Origin: Roseiarcus sp963730555
Lineage (GTDB): Bacteria; Pseudomonadota; Alphaproteobacteria; Rhizobiales; Beijerinckiaceae
Reading direction: 5' to 3'
DNA length: 64,000 nt
Assembly (NCBI GenBank): GCA_963730555.1
Contig: CAVSSS010000019.1
Coordinates: 31,877-95,876 of the forward strand
Shown: positions 43,606-53,542 of the stretch, piece by piece
Position numbering within the stretch: position 1 is the stretch's first letter
Layout of the letters: each line of letters starts with the position of its first letter
Notes under the pieces: generated by a model
Told to the model about the DNA's origin: nothing
What the model saw: the letters and a program-made list of their open reading frames with translations, nothing else
The model's database searches: none
Translations under genes and position numbers: made by a program

Positions 43606-46600
43606 GGCAAGCGGCCGAGGGCTCGAAGCTCCCGCAGCGCCTCCGCGTCACGAGGGGTCACATCGGGAAAATCCGGCGAAGCCGTTGCGGGATCGAAGTA
43701 GCGCCACGAGCGCGAACATTTGACGCCTCGGGCCCGCTCCACCACGACGCCGACGTCCGGCGCTTCGGGCAGGCGAAACGCCGCTTCTGGAATGGCCCCG
43801 CCAAATTCGATCGCAATGTCCGAGGTGATGCAGACTTCCGCGAAATCAACGCTTTCAAGCGCCTTCAAATGCTCGTGATTGCTGAGATAGACGCGGGGCG
43901 CAGCTTCGAGCGAAGAGCCGATCAGCTTATCCGCGCGGGCGATTTCGATTGCGCCGGTGACGGCGAGCCGCAACATCCGGACGGTTTCCCAGGTCTTGGC
44001 CAGCTCGTCATCTCGCCAGGAGGCCGGAATGACCGGAAATTGTTCGAGATGGATCGACCGATGCGCGGCGTCCCGCGACGACCAGGCTTCCTCGGTCGTG
44101 AAGACCAGGATCGGCGCGAGCCAAACCGTCACCGCGCGAAAGATGTGCTCGATCGCCTCCAGCGCCCCGCGCCGCCTGACGCTCGATGGCGCGTCGCAGT
44201 AGAGAGCGTCCTTGCGAATGTCGAAATAAAAAGCCGACAGGTCGGCGTTCATGAACGCGGTAAGCGCGGCGACGACGCGCGCGAAGTCGAAATTGTCGTA
44301 AGCTTCGCGAACCTTGAGGTCGAGTTCGACGAGCTTGTGCAGCATCAGCCGCTCGAGCCTGGTCATTGCCGGGTAGCCGACTGAATCGCCTTCCTCACGG
44401 TGAGCCAAGGTTCCCAGCATCCAGCGGATCGTGTTGCGCAGCTTGCGATAGTTGTCGCTCACGGCCTTCAGGATCTCGGGGCCGATGCGCTGATCGTCGG
44501 TGTAATCGACGCTGGCCACCCATAGACGTAAGATGTCGGCGCCCGAGACGCGAATGACGTCCTGCGGGAAGGTCTGGTTGCCCAAAGACTTCGACATTTT
44601 GCGCCCGCTCTCGTCGAGCGTGAAGCCGTGGGTCAGCACGATATCGAACGGTGCGCGCCCGCGCGTGCCGCAGCTTTCCAGAAGCGACGACTGAAACCAG
44701 CCGCGATGCTGGTCCGAGCCTTCGAGATACATCACGATATCCGCCCCGCCGTCGACCACGCGTTTGATTCCGGCCAAGCCCGGAAAGCGCTTGGGGTCTT
44801 CCAGGACGAAGGCGTGCGTGGAACCCGAATCGAACCAGACTTCGACCAGGTCGTCGATTTTGTCGTAAGTCGCGGCGTCGTGTTTCGCGCCAAGGAACCG
44901 CTCCTTCGCTCCTTGAGCGAACCATGCGTCGGCGCCTTCCCGTTCGTAGGCGTCGGCTATCTTCGCGTTCACCTCTTCATCGAACAGGATTTCGTGGCCG
45001 TCCTTGCGGACGAAAATCGACAACGGGACGCCCCAGGCGCGCTGGCGCGACAGCACCCAATCGGGCTTGTTGGCGACCATGCCCTTGATCCGGTTCTCGC
45101 CGGACGGCGGCGCCCATCGCGTGCGTTCAATTGCCTCGACGGCTAGGGTGCGAAGCGTCTTGCCGCCTTGCGCATTGGCGAATGGCCGATCCATCGCCAG
45201 GAACCATTGCGGCGTGTTGCGAAAGATCACCGGCGTCTTCGATCGCCAGCTGTGCGGATACTGGTGCTTGAGCTTTCCACGCGCGACGAGCGTTCCGGCT
45301 TCAATCAGCGCATCGATGACGGCCTTGTTGGCGTCGCCAATTTTCCCCTTGTCGGTGATGACGCGCTTGCCTTCGAAACCCGGCGCTTCGTCGGTAAAGG
45401 CGCCGTTCTCGTCGACCGTGTAGGGAATGCGCGTATCGATCCTGCGCTCCTGAAGGAGGCGCGTGCTCGCGGTCCAGAGCTCGAAGTCCTCGCGCCCGTG
45501 GCCGGGAGCGGTATGGACGAAGCCCGTGCCCGCGTCGTCCGTTACATGGTCTCCGTCGAGCAGCGGAACAACGAACCCGTAGCCGAGATCGCGCAAGGGA
45601 TGGGCGCAGGTCATGGCTTCGAGCGTTTCCGTCGCAACGTCGCCGACGAATTCGAACGCCTCCACCCGCGCTGCGGCGAAAGTCGCCTCGGCGAGCGACT
45701 TGGCGACGATATACTTCGCCTCGGGCTTGGCCCAATTGTTCGCATCTGCCTCAGTCACGCGATAGACCCCGTAGGCGATGCGCTTCGAGAAGGCGATCGC
45801 CCGGTTGCCAGGGATCGTCCACGGCGTCGTCGTCCAGATGACAATCGACGCCCCCTTAACGAGCGCGTTCTGATTGAGCGCCGCATCAAACGCGGCCGGA
45901 GGGGCGTAGGCAAACGTGGAATCGGCGGCGACGTCGGTCGTCACTGGATTGGTTCTCTCGACTCGAAACGCCACATACACCGTGTCGCTGACATGGTCTT
46001 CGTACTCGACCTCAGCCTCGGCGAGCGCGGTCTTTTCGACGACGCTCCACATCACCGGCTTGGAACCGCGATAGAGGAGCCCGCTTGCGACGAATTTGAA
46101 GATCTCTCGAGCGATCTGCGCTTCCGCTGGATAGCTCATCGTCGTGTAGGGATGATCCCAATCGCCAACGACACCCAATCGCTTGAATTCCTCCCGCTGC
46201 ACGCCAAGCCAGTGTTCGGCATAGGCGCGGCATTCCCTGCGGAATGCGATGATGGCTTGCGAATCCGAGAAGTCTGGCTTCACCTTGCCCTTGCTTCGAT
46301 AGAATTCCTCCTCGACCTTCCATTCGATCGGCAGCCCATGACAGTCCCAGCCCGGAACGTAGTTGGATTCACGCCCGGTCATCTGATGCGAGCGGACAAC
46401 GATGTCCTTCAGGGTCTTGTTGAGCGCCGTGCCGATGTGGACATTGCCGTTGGCGTAAGGGGGTCCGTCGTGGAGGACGAATTTCGGGCGGCCCTTGCCG
46501 CTCTCCCGCAGCGCGCCATACAGATTCTCGCGCGCCCAGCGAGCCAAAATCTCCGGCTCTTTCTGCGGCAGACCGCCCCGCATGGGAAAATCAGTCTTCG

Positions 46601-46655
46601 GCAGAAAGAGAGTGTGGGAATAATCGAGGGCTGTGACGGACGCGTCGTCGGACAT
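43602..46655 (-). CDS. ileS: Isoleucyl-tRNA synthetase
   Basis: A full-length 1017-residue class Ia synthetase. The HIGH-type motif is PYANGNVHIGTALNKTL (HIGT at residues 73-76) and the second is GRKMSKSLGNQTFPQDV. The CP1 editing domain and a C-terminal anticodon-binding domain (LERLMLHKLVELDLKVREAY) follow. No frame breaks in 3 kb. It is cotranscribed with lspA. Confidence 0.98.
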   Translation of the reverse strand: MSDDASVTALDYSHTLFLPKTDFPMRGGLPQKEPEILARWARENLYGALRESGKGRPKFVLHDGPPYANGNVHIGTALNKTLKDIVVRSHQMTGRESNYVPGWDCHGLPIEWKVEEEFYRSKGKVKPDFSDSQAIIAFRRECRAYAEHWLGVQREEFKRLGVVGDWDHPYTTMSYPAEAQIAREIFKFVASGLLYRGSKPVMWSVVEKTALAEAEVEYEDHVSDTVYVAFRVERTNPVTTDVAADSTFAYAPPAAFDAALNQNALVKGASIVIWTTTPWTIPGNRAIAFSKRIAYGVYRVTEADANNWAKPEAKYIVAKSLAEATFAAARVEAFEFVGDVATETLEAMTCAHPLRDLGYGFVVPLLDGDHVTDDAGTGFVHTAPGHGREDFELWTASTRLLQERRIDTRIPYTVDENGAFTDEAPGFEGKRVITDKGKIGDANKAVIDALIEAGTLVARGKLKHQYPHSWRSKTPVIFRNTPQWFLAMDRPFANAQGGKTLRTLAVEAIERTRWAPPSGENRIKGMVANKPDWVLSRQRAWGVPLSIFVRKDGHEILFDEEVNAKIADAYEREGADAWFAQGAKERFLGAKHDAATYDKIDDLVEVWFDSGSTHAFVLEDPKRFPGLAGIKRVVDGGADIVMYLEGSDQHRGWFQSSLLESCGTRGRAPFDIVLTHGFTLDESGRKMSKSLGNQTFPQDVIRVSGADILRLWVASVDYTDDQRIGPEILKAVSDNYRKLRNTIRWMLGTLAHREEGDSVGYPAMTRLERLMLHKLVELDLKVREAYDNFDFARVVAALTAFMNADLSAFYFDIRKDALYCDAPSSVRRRGALEAIEHIFRAVTVWLAPILVFTTEEAWSSRDAAHRSIHLEQFPVIPASWRDDELAKTWETVRMLRLAVTGAIEIARADKLIGSSLEAAPRVYLSNHEHLKALESVDFAEVCITSDIAIEFGGAIPEAAFRLPEAPDVGVVVERARGVKCSRSWRYFDPATASPDFPDVTPRDAEALRELRALGRLP

Positions 46656-46936
46656 GAGGTTGGGCCAAAATTCGGCTGTCGTTGGAACGGACGCGTCGGA
46701 TTAGAGGATTTGCCGCAATTCGCCAAATTCGTTCTCAGCGTTTGGCCGAGCGTGTTTCTTCGTTGGGGGATTCGGCCGCGCCGGTTTGAAGAGCCGTCCC
46801 GGGAGCGTGGCTTGGCGGCGCGCTTGGCCTAACGGTCGTTTTACCGGCGCCCATCAGTGTTCTCAGTGGCTTAGGACCCCGTTTAGTTCCGCGCTCCAGA
46901 ATGGCGCCGGCAATCCAACTATACGCGTGTAATATG

Positions 46937-47899
46937 TTATATAGGCCGGCTCCACTCAGAAACACAGGATTCCAGGATCGCGCGAGCCCGCTCCTTGTCC
47001 CGCGTCATCTCGGCGACGAGCAAGGGAAGTGAATCGAACTTGAGCTCATCCCGGATGCGTTGGATGAACTCGACTTCCATCTCCCGGCTATAGAGATCGC
47101 CGTCGAAATCCAGGAGATGAACCTCGAGCAGCGGGGGGCCATCGTCGACCGTCGGGCGGGTGCCAAAGCTGGCGACAGCCGGGAAGGCGCGGCCATCAAC
47201 TCGGGCGATGACGGCGTAAACGCCGTGCGCAAGGCGATTGGTCGGCTCGAGCGCGATATTCGCCGTCGGCACGCCGAGGGTGCGCCCCAGACGCTGGCCA
47301 GAAATCACCTGGCCTGAAACCGAATAGTTGCCTCCGAGACCTTTCGCCGCGGCAGCGAGGTCGCCGCGCTCGAGGGCGTTGCGAATGACGCTCGAGGAGA
47401 GAGCGCCGGCCTCGTCCTCTACCTTCGCAACAATCTCCACGCCGAATCCGTATCTCTGGCCGGCTTCCGCGAGAGTGGTCGGCGAACCGGATCTGCCCTT
47501 GCCGAAATGGAAGTCCCACCCGACCACGACAGCGGCCGCTCGGAGTCGCGCGACCAGAATTTTCGCGATGAAGTCTTCCGCGCCCATTCCAGCGAGCGCG
47601 GCGTCGAAACGGATGACGACAAGGCCTGTCAGGCCAAGCCGCTCGCAAACCGCAGCTTTCTCTTGGAGGGGCGTCAATCGAAATACGACCGGACGTCCGG
47701 CGAAAAAGTCGGCGGGATGCGGCTCGAAGGTCAATAAGGCGCTAGGAGCGGCTTTCTCTTTGGCGATGCCCACGGCGCGCTCGATGACCGCCTGATGCCC
47801 CAGATGCAGGCCGTCAAAATTTCCGATCGCGTAGACTGCGCCTTCAAGCCCGTGCGGCGGCAGCGTCGGGTCCGTGGCGAGCACGAAGCCGTTGGTCAT
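46937..47899 (-). CDS. ribF: Bifunctional riboflavin kinase/FAD synthetase
   Basis: Makes FMN and then FAD. The N-terminal FMN adenylyltransferase has AIGNFDGLHLGHQAVIERAV and a segment FEPHPADFF. The kinase half contains VPTANIALEPTNRLAHGVYA and VEVEFIQRIRDEL. At 320 residues it is normal length. ileS follows after a 281-base gap that contains no gene I can recognise. Confidence 0.96.
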   Translation of the reverse strand: MTNGFVLATDPTLPPHGLEGAVYAIGNFDGLHLGHQAVIERAVGIAKEKAAPSALLTFEPHPADFFAGRPVVFRLTPLQEKAAVCERLGLTGLVVIRFDAALAGMGAEDFIAKILVARLRAAAVVVGWDFHFGKGRSGSPTTLAEAGQRYGFGVEIVAKVEDEAGALSSSVIRNALERGDLAAAAKGLGGNYSVSGQVISGQRLGRTLGVPTANIALEPTNRLAHGVYAVIARVDGRAFPAVASFGTRPTVDDGPPLLEVHLLDFDGDLYSREMEVEFIQRIRDELKFDSLPLLVAEMTRDKERARAILESCVSEWSRPI

Positions 47900-47983
47900 T
47901 CACGTCCTGCCGGTCCTCGGGATTCGGGCGACCCCGTACCCGCGTTTCACGTCCGGCGCAACTGCCGGCCGGCGGACACGGGG

Positions 47984-48433
47984 TCAAGCGGCGGGAGGCC
48001 TTGGCTTGGGCGTCGTCGGCACGCTGAGGACGCCCTCGCCATCGAGCACGAGCCGGTCCTCGACGCGACACTCGCAATGCAATCGGACGCGGCGGTTCTT
48101 CTCGACCAGTTCGACCACTTCGACACTGACGTCGACGACGTCGCCGATCTTGACCGGACCAAGAAAGTTCAAGGTTTGCGAGATATAGACAGCGCCTGGT
48201 CCTGGCAACCGCATGCCAATGACCCCGGAGATAAGGCTCGCGGTGTAGAGCCCATGGACGATTCGGCTGCCAAAGCGAGTCTTGCGGGCGAAGTGCTCGG
48301 ATAAATGGATCGGATTGTGATCGCCCGAAAGCTCGGCGAACCCAATCACATCTTCATTTTCGACCGTCTTGCGGATCGTCGCCCGCATGCCGAGAGCAAG
48401 ATCTTCGAAATAGAGCGTCTGAAACAGCTCCAA
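47984..48433 (-). CDS. MaoC family dehydratase
   Basis: A hot-dog fold protein of 149 residues. The hydratase motif is GFAELSGDHNPIHLSEHFAR, followed by FGSRIVHGLYTASLISGVIG, which carries the catalytic Asp and His of (R)-specific enoyl-CoA hydratases. The C-terminal tail is rich in Pro and Arg. It lies next to a HAD hydrolase gene, 13 bases away in the same direction. Confidence 0.9.
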   Translation of the reverse strand: MELFQTLYFEDLALGMRATIRKTVENEDVIGFAELSGDHNPIHLSEHFARKTRFGSRIVHGLYTASLISGVIGMRLPGPGAVYISQTLNFLGPVKIGDVVDVSVEVVELVEKNRRVRLHCECRVEDRLVLDGEGVLSVPTTPKPRPPAA

Positions 48434-48446
48434 GGCTTAAACCACC

Positions 48447-49346
48447 TTAAGGCCGAAGCAGGGGGATGGCGGCGACCGGCCACACGTCGTTTTCATCGTA
48501 CAGCCGTCGCAGTTCAATGGGATCGGCCGGCGACGTCAGGTTCTCTTTGTGCAAGGACCGATGAATGCCGCCGGTGACGAAGAGCGCGTCCAACTTCGCT
48601 CGGCGAGCGCCGATTATGTCTGTCTTCATGCCGTCGCCGATCGCGAGCACGCGACTCTTGTCAATTCGCGCGCGCCGAGCCCGCTCGGCGAGCATCAACG
48701 CTCGATCGTAGATCGGCCCATAAGGCTTGCCGGCGTAGATCACTGACCCGCCGAGGTCCTCGTATCGGCGCGCCAGCGCTCCCGCACAATAGATCAGAGC
48801 ATCGCCGCGGTGGATCACAATATCCGGATTGGCGCAGATCATCGCCATGCCGCGAGCGAGCATCACCTCGAGTTCGGACTGGTAGTCGTCGACTGTCTCC
48901 GTCTCGTCGCTTCTGAGGGCCGTGCAGAGCACATATTGCGCCTCTTCGAGAGAAACGAGTCTCGGACGCGCGCGGGTCGCCTCCACAGCCTCGAAAAGGA
49001 TGAGGTCGCGCTCCGGCCCGATGTGGAGGACCTGGTCACTCGCCTGCTGTTCTATCAGTCCAATTGTCACATCACCTGACGTAACGACGGCGTCGAATGC
49101 GTCAGGCGAAACCCCAAGCTTCAGCACTTGCCGTTCGATGGGCGAAGAGGGGCGCGGCGCGTTGCTGATGAGAACGACCGCGCCGCCCTGGCGCCGGAAC
49201 GAAACGAGCGCCTCCGACGCCTCAGCGAAAGAAGCCAGACCATTGTGCAATACGCCCCAGATATCGCAAAGAATCGCGTCATAGCGGCCGGAGATCTCGC
49301 TCAGACCGCTAATCTGCCGGATCATCTGCGCCTGGTCCTGCCCCAT
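48447..49346 (-). CDS. HAD hydrolase, class IIA (TIGR01459 type)
   Basis: A 299-residue phosphatase with the nucleophile motif YDAILCDIWGVLHNG, the motif II pattern VVLISNAPRPSSPIERQVLK, and motif III/IV DKSRVLAIGDGMKTDIIGAR. A second domain covers residues 90-200. Related proteins hydrolyse sugar phosphates or 4-nitrophenyl phosphate; the true substrate is unknown. Cotranscription with maoC is likely. Confidence 0.92.
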   Translation of the reverse strand: MGQDQAQMIRQISGLSEISGRYDAILCDIWGVLHNGLASFAEASEALVSFRRQGGAVVLISNAPRPSSPIERQVLKLGVSPDAFDAVVTSGDVTIGLIEQQASDQVLHIGPERDLILFEAVEATRARPRLVSLEEAQYVLCTALRSDETETVDDYQSELEVMLARGMAMICANPDIVIHRGDALIYCAGALARRYEDLGGSVIYAGKPYGPIYDRALMLAERARRARIDKSRVLAIGDGMKTDIIGARRAKLDALFVTGGIHRSLHKENLTSPADPIELRRLYDENDVWPVAAIPLLRP

Positions 49347-49492
49347 CGCTCGCTCGGCTAGGCGACGACTTTCCCCCTGTCAAGAAATAGATCAACACAT
49401 GCGAGCGATCGGCGTTCCGCTGGCCTGCTTGACGGGGCTCGGGTTGGTTCCTAGCTATTGAGGGCGGCAAGCACGCCGTCTTCGAGGACGCC

Positions 49493-49816
49493 ATGTCAGT
49501 AACGGCCAAAGTCACCGACACGAGTTTCGAGACCGATGTCATCAATTCCGAGGAGCCCGTCGTCGTCGACTTCTGGGCGGAGTGGTGCGGGCCCTGCCGC
49601 ATGATTGGGCCGGCGCTTGAAGAAATCGCCACCGAAATGAACGGCAAGGTGAAAATCGCCAAGCTGAATGTCGACGAGAACCCGGGCGTGGCCAGCAAAT
49701 ATGGCATCCGGTCGATCCCGACGCTGATGGTGTTCAAAGGCGGCAAGCAGGTCGCCACCAAGACGGGAGCTGGCCCGAAGAGTGAATTGTCTCGCTGGAT
49801 CAGCGCGTCGGTTTAA
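49493..49816 (+). CDS. trxA: Thioredoxin
   Basis: A 107-residue thioredoxin with the active site VVVDFWAEWCGPCRMIGPAL and the cis-Pro region YGIRSIPTLMVFKGG. It reduces disulfides in cytoplasmic proteins. It is divergent from the HAD gene and convergent with the histidine kinase gene. Confidence 0.98.
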   Translation: MSVTAKVTDTSFETDVINSEEPVVVDFWAEWCGPCRMIGPALEEIATEMNGKVKIAKLNVDENPGVASKYGIRSIPTLMVFKGGKQVATKTGAGPKSELSRWISASV

Positions 49817-49837
49817 GCTTTCGTCTGGCCGGCGGAG

Positions 49838-51227
49838 CTAAATCGGAATCCGCACGGCCGCTCTCAGGCCCCCCATCGGGCTATCGGAAAGCGTAATGTC
49901 GCCTCCATGGGAGCGCGCGATGTCGCGCGCGATGGCGAGGCCTAAGCCCGAGCCGCCCTCGTCCTGATTGCGCGCTTCGTCCAGACGGTAAAACGGTCGG
50001 AAAACGTCTTCGCGAAAAGCGGGGTCTATCCCCGTTCCGTCGTCGTCGACGACGATCGACAGGAATTGAGCCTCCCGGATCGCCGAAACGCGGACATTGT
50101 CCGCGTGACGTTGGGCGTTGGCGACGAGATTGCCGACGCAGCGTTTCATCGCCATCGGCCTGATACGGATATCGAGATTGCCTCGCGCCTCGACGCCAAG
50201 GCTCGCGCCGTGCCGCTCGCAGGCCGCCCGGAGGTCCTCGAGCATCGATGCAATATTGACGCGCGCGGTTGCTTCGCCCGTGTCGCCGCGCGCGAAGGCA
50301 AGATAGCCTTCGAGCATCTGCCCCATCTCATCGACGTCCTTCTGCAAAAACTCGCTGTCGGCTGAATTGTCGAGCAGCGCCAATGACAATTTGAATCGGG
50401 TCAGCATCGTGCGCAGATCATGGCTGACGCCGTTCAGCATCGCAGTGCGCTGTTCCGTCGCACGCTCGACTCGCCGTTTCATCTCGATGAAAGCATGGCC
50501 CGCTTGCCGGACCTCGCGCGCTCCATGCGGGCTGAAATCGAGATCCCTGCCCTTGCCAAAATCCTCCGCCGCTCTCGCCAGGCGCAGAATCGGCCGAATC
50601 TGATTGCGGAGAAAAATGATCGCGACCGTCAGGAGGGCGATCATCGCCCCCAGCATCCAGAGCACGAAAATATGGGCGTTCGCCTCATAGGCGAGAGCGC
50701 GACGCGTCACCAGGCGAAGCACCCGGCCCCCGAGATCGACGCGGATCTCCATGAGGCCCGATCGGCCAACGGTGTCGATCCAGAAGGGCTGAGTGATCTG
50801 CTTCCTGAGCTCTTTCGGAAGGGTCCGCGTGAGCGGATCCAACGCGCCGTAGAAGGAGCGAGGCATGACCGGCGGCAAAGGACCCGCTGGCAGCAATGAC
50901 GCGTCCATGCGGAATCTTTCGGACGCAAGAGTTCACCAAAGCAGCGTCATCCTGGCCGGGCCCGAGCTTTTGATAGAGGTCCGTCAGCGCTCCAACGTCA
51001 CGAGCGACGCCTTCGGAGAGCCTCCGCGTCACCAAATCCCAGTGATGTTGCATGAACACGAACGTCACCGCGGTTTGGAGCAGGACCATCGGTACGATCA
51101 CAATGAGGAGCGAGCGCTTGTAGAGGCCCTTCGGCATCACGTCCGCCAGGCCGCGCGCCGCGCGCCGCCAAAGCATGCGGACCTGCGCCAGCAACCGCAG
51201 CTTGCCGAATGCGAGTCGTCCGCTCAT
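49838..51227 (-). CDS. EnvZ-like sensor histidine kinase, frame interrupted
   Basis: The N-terminal part (residues 1-85 from the ATG at 51227) has a membrane segment (RSLLIVIVPMVLLQTAVTFV) and a periplasmic start. A shift near 50890 moves to the frame that starts MDASLLPAGPLPPVM and continues to the stop at 49838. That part has a second membrane span (FVLWMLGAMIALLTVAIIFL), a HAMP domain, the H box MLNGVSHDLRTMLTRFKLSL with the phospho-accepting His, and the ATPase motifs NLVANAQRHA, VDDDGTGIDPA and GGSGLGLAIARDIARSHGG. It pairs with the OmpR-type regulator, with which it overlaps by 4 bases. Confidence 0.85.
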
Positions 51228-51955
51228 CGGTCAGCGACTAGCCGATATCCCGCTCCTCGCGCCGTCTGCAGGTATATCGGATTGGTAGGGTCTTGTTCGA
51301 TCTTGCGCCTCAGCCGATTGACGAGCACGTCGACTGTGCGCTCCTGAGCAGCGCCGCCCGATCCCGACAGCGTTTCGCGAGAAATGATCGCACCGGGATT
51401 TGCGCTGAGCAAGCGCAGCATCTCGCGCTCGCGCTCCGTAATGCGGACCGGATCGTCACCGGCGCGCAGTTCTCCGCGCTCGAGCGAGAATGCGAAGCGT
51501 CCGAAGCGAACCACGCTGGTCTCCGGGCTGCCGGCCGGCGCGGCTCGGGTTCGTCGAAGAACCGAGCCGATCCGCAACAACAGCTCCCGCGGCTCAAACG
51601 GCTTTGCGAGATAGTCGTCGACCCCAATTTCGAGTCCACGCACACGATCCTGCGATTCGCCGCGAGCCGTCAACATGAGAATTGGCACCTGCGATCGTGT
51701 CCGCAAATCGGCGGCAAACTCGAACCCGTTCTCGACCGGCATCATGACGTCGAGCACGATGATATCGAAGGCCAACCCGTCGAGAAAGGCGCGGGCCTTG
51801 GCGGCCGTGGGAGCAACCGTGACGCGATGGCCATGCTTGACCAGATAGCTGGACAACAAGGCGCGAAGCCGCCGATCGTCGTCCACCACGAGCACATGGG
51901 CGGCGTCGTCCGCGAGGGAAGTCGGCGTCGAGTTCACCGCGCCTGACCCGCCCAC
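51224..51955 (-). CDS. OmpR family response regulator
   Basis: A 243-residue regulator. The receiver domain has the acidic pair DDDRRLRALL, the phospho-acceptor in IIVLDVMMPVENG and the conserved Lys in YLAKPFEPRELLLRI. The C-terminal winged helix shows TEREREMLRLLSANPGAIIS and RTVDVLVNRLRRKIEQDPTN. It overlaps the preceding marR-like stop by 22 bases and the kinase start by 4, forming a marR-ompR-envZ operon. Confidence 0.95.
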   Translation of the reverse strand: MGGSGAVNSTPTSLADDAAHVLVVDDDRRLRALLSSYLVKHGHRVTVAPTAAKARAFLDGLAFDIIVLDVMMPVENGFEFAADLRTRSQVPILMLTARGESQDRVRGLEIGVDDYLAKPFEPRELLLRIGSVLRRTRAAPAGSPETSVVRFGRFAFSLERGELRAGDDPVRITEREREMLRLLSANPGAIISRETLSGSGGAAQERTVDVLVNRLRRKIEQDPTNPIYLQTARGAGYRLVADR

Positions 51956-52461
51956 TTGGTCGGTTCCGGGCGGCCGACGACGTCGCCTGGCGCCTTCTGA
52001 GGATCGATCATCGCTTTGAGAAAGGCTTGCGCTGATGGGAGACCCCGGTCGCCCAATTGTTCCAGCGCCAAGGCAAACCGGCGCGTCTGAACCAGCGCCA
52101 GTCTTACCGCCAGCCGCTCGCCGTCCGGCGTCGCATAGAGCTGCCGACGGCGACGATCGAGCGCCCCAGCCTGGATCTCAACGAAGTTCTTGTCGACGAG
52201 TTCGCGCAATACCCGGTTGAGGCTTTGCTTCGTGATCCGCAATATCTCCAGAAGCTCGGCGATCGTGAGCCCAGGCCGTCGGCTGACGAAATACAGGACC
52301 CGATGGTGAGCGCGGCCGAACCCATAAGATTCGAGCAGCCGATCGGCGTCTCCGACGAAATCGCGGTAAGCGAAAAAGAACAGTTCGATCAATTCATACA
52401 TTGGCTCTTGGCCGCAGCGCGATGGCGCGGCCGGACCAGCCTTGGAAGCGTCAGATGACAT
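51934..52461 (-). CDS. MarR family transcriptional regulator
   Basis: The start is taken at the ATG at 52461 (MSSDASKAGPAAPSRCG); an upstream extension would run through the promoter. The domain contains ELIELFFFAYRDFVGDADRL and the winged helix RITKQSLNRVLRELVDKNFV with wing DRRRRQLYATPDGERL. The arrangement resembles petP-petR of Rhodobacter: marR before ompR. A dyad directly upstream (52473-52495) is a plausible operator. Confidence 0.9.
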   Translation of the reverse strand: MSSDASKAGPAAPSRCGQEPMYELIELFFFAYRDFVGDADRLLESYGFGRAHHRVLYFVSRRPGLTIAELLEILRITKQSLNRVLRELVDKNFVEIQAGALDRRRRQLYATPDGERLAVRLALVQTRRFALALEQLGDRGLPSAQAFLKAMIDPQKAPGDVVGRPEPTKWAGQAR

Positions 52462-52472
52462 TGATGAAGCTA

Positions 52473-52495
52473 TTAGGTCAGCAATGTTGACATAA
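52473..52495. promoter_or_regulatory. Candidate MarR operator (dyad)
   Basis: TTAGGTCAGCA-A-TGTTGACATAA is an imperfect inverted repeat with 9 of 11 arm positions symmetric. It lies 11 bases before the marR start and overlaps the -35 box of the divergent aminotransferase promoter, so binding there could control both genes. Confidence 0.6.
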
Positions 52496-52515
52496 TTCGG
52501 CCCTCTTGCTATCCT
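52487..52515 (+). promoter_or_regulatory. Promoter of branched-chain aminotransferase gene
   Basis: TTGACA (52487-52492) and TATCCT (52510-52515) are 17 bases apart, close to the sigma-70 consensus, about 80 bases before the start codon. Confidence 0.7.
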
Positions 52516-52595
52516 AGAGTTTATCAACGGCACGACCCATGTAACTCCAATCGCCAAAAAACCAAACCCAAGCCGCTTTGAACAGAGGAACCGCC

Positions 52596-53483
52596 ATGAC
52601 AGCCCAGACTTTTGACTCGCGTGAAGGCTGGATCTGGATGGATGGCCATATGGTCGATTGGCGTGCAGCCAAGATTCACGTTCTGACCCACGCCCTGCAT
52701 TATGCAAGCGCGGTTTTCGAAGGTGAGCGCGCCTATGGCGGGAGTATTTTCAAATCAACCGACCATTCCCGGCGACTTAAGGAGTCCGCCCGAATTCTTG
52801 ACTTCGAGATTCCCTGGAGCGTCGCGGAGATCGACGCCGCCAAGGCCGAAGTTCTGAAACGAAACCATCTCGCCGACGCCTATGTTAGGGCGATCGCCTG
52901 GCGCGGGTCCGAAATGATGGGCGTGGCGGCGCAGCATAACACGATCCATCTGGGCATCGCCGTGTGGGAGTGGCCGAGCTATTTCGATCCCGCCCATCGG
53001 ACGAAAGGCATCCGTCTCGACATCGCCGAGTATCGGCGGCCGGATCCGGCGACCGCCCCCGCTATGGCGAAGGCGGCTGGCCTCTACATGATCTGCACCA
53101 TCTCCAAGCACCGCGCCGAGCGCCGCGGCTACGCCGACGCCTTGATGTACGACTGGCAGGGCCGTGTCGCAGAATGCACCGGCGCCAACGTCTTTTTCGT
53201 CCGGAACGGCGTGATTCACACGCCGATCGCCGATTGCTTCCTGGCCGGCATCACCCGGGCGACGGTTATCGATCTTGCGCGTAAGCGCGGGTTTGAAGTC
53301 ATCGAGCGGCGCATATTACCCGCCGAGCTCAGCGAGTTCGACGAATGCTTCATCACCGGGACGGCTGCCGAGGTGACCCCGGTCGGCGAGATCGGGCCGC
53401 ACAATTACAAACCGGCGGCGGTGACTGCGGCGCTCATCGACGCCTATACCGAGGAAGTGAAGCCGAGGACGAAGGCCGCCTGA
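52596..53483 (+). CDS. ilvE: Branched-chain amino acid aminotransferase
   Basis: A class IV PLP aminotransferase of 295 residues, interconverting branched-chain amino acids and 2-oxo acids. It starts at the ATG at 52596 (MTAQTFDSREGWIWMDGHMV), preceded by AGAGGA. Signatures are HALHYASAVFEGERAYGG, the probable PLP lysine in MICTISKHRAERRGYADALM and CTGANVFFV, then FITGTAAEVTPVGEI. A D-amino acid or related activity cannot be excluded by sequence. It is divergent from the marR operon. Confidence 0.92.
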   Translation: MTAQTFDSREGWIWMDGHMVDWRAAKIHVLTHALHYASAVFEGERAYGGSIFKSTDHSRRLKESARILDFEIPWSVAEIDAAKAEVLKRNHLADAYVRAIAWRGSEMMGVAAQHNTIHLGIAVWEWPSYFDPAHRTKGIRLDIAEYRRPDPATAPAMAKAAGLYMICTISKHRAERRGYADALMYDWQGRVAECTGANVFFVRNGVIHTPIADCFLAGITRATVIDLARKRGFEVIERRILPAELSEFDECFITGTAAEVTPVGEIGPHNYKPAAVTAALIDAYTEEVKPRTKAA

Positions 53484-53542
53484 CGGGTCTGATTGGCGCG
53501 GCAAGCGCGGCTTACGAGCACGGGTCCTGCGGCTCGGTTCAG

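Noticed and set aside
45168..46832. 554-codon antisense frame within ileS
   Set aside because: ileS is intact over 1017 codons with both synthetase motifs; the antisense frame is a composition effect.
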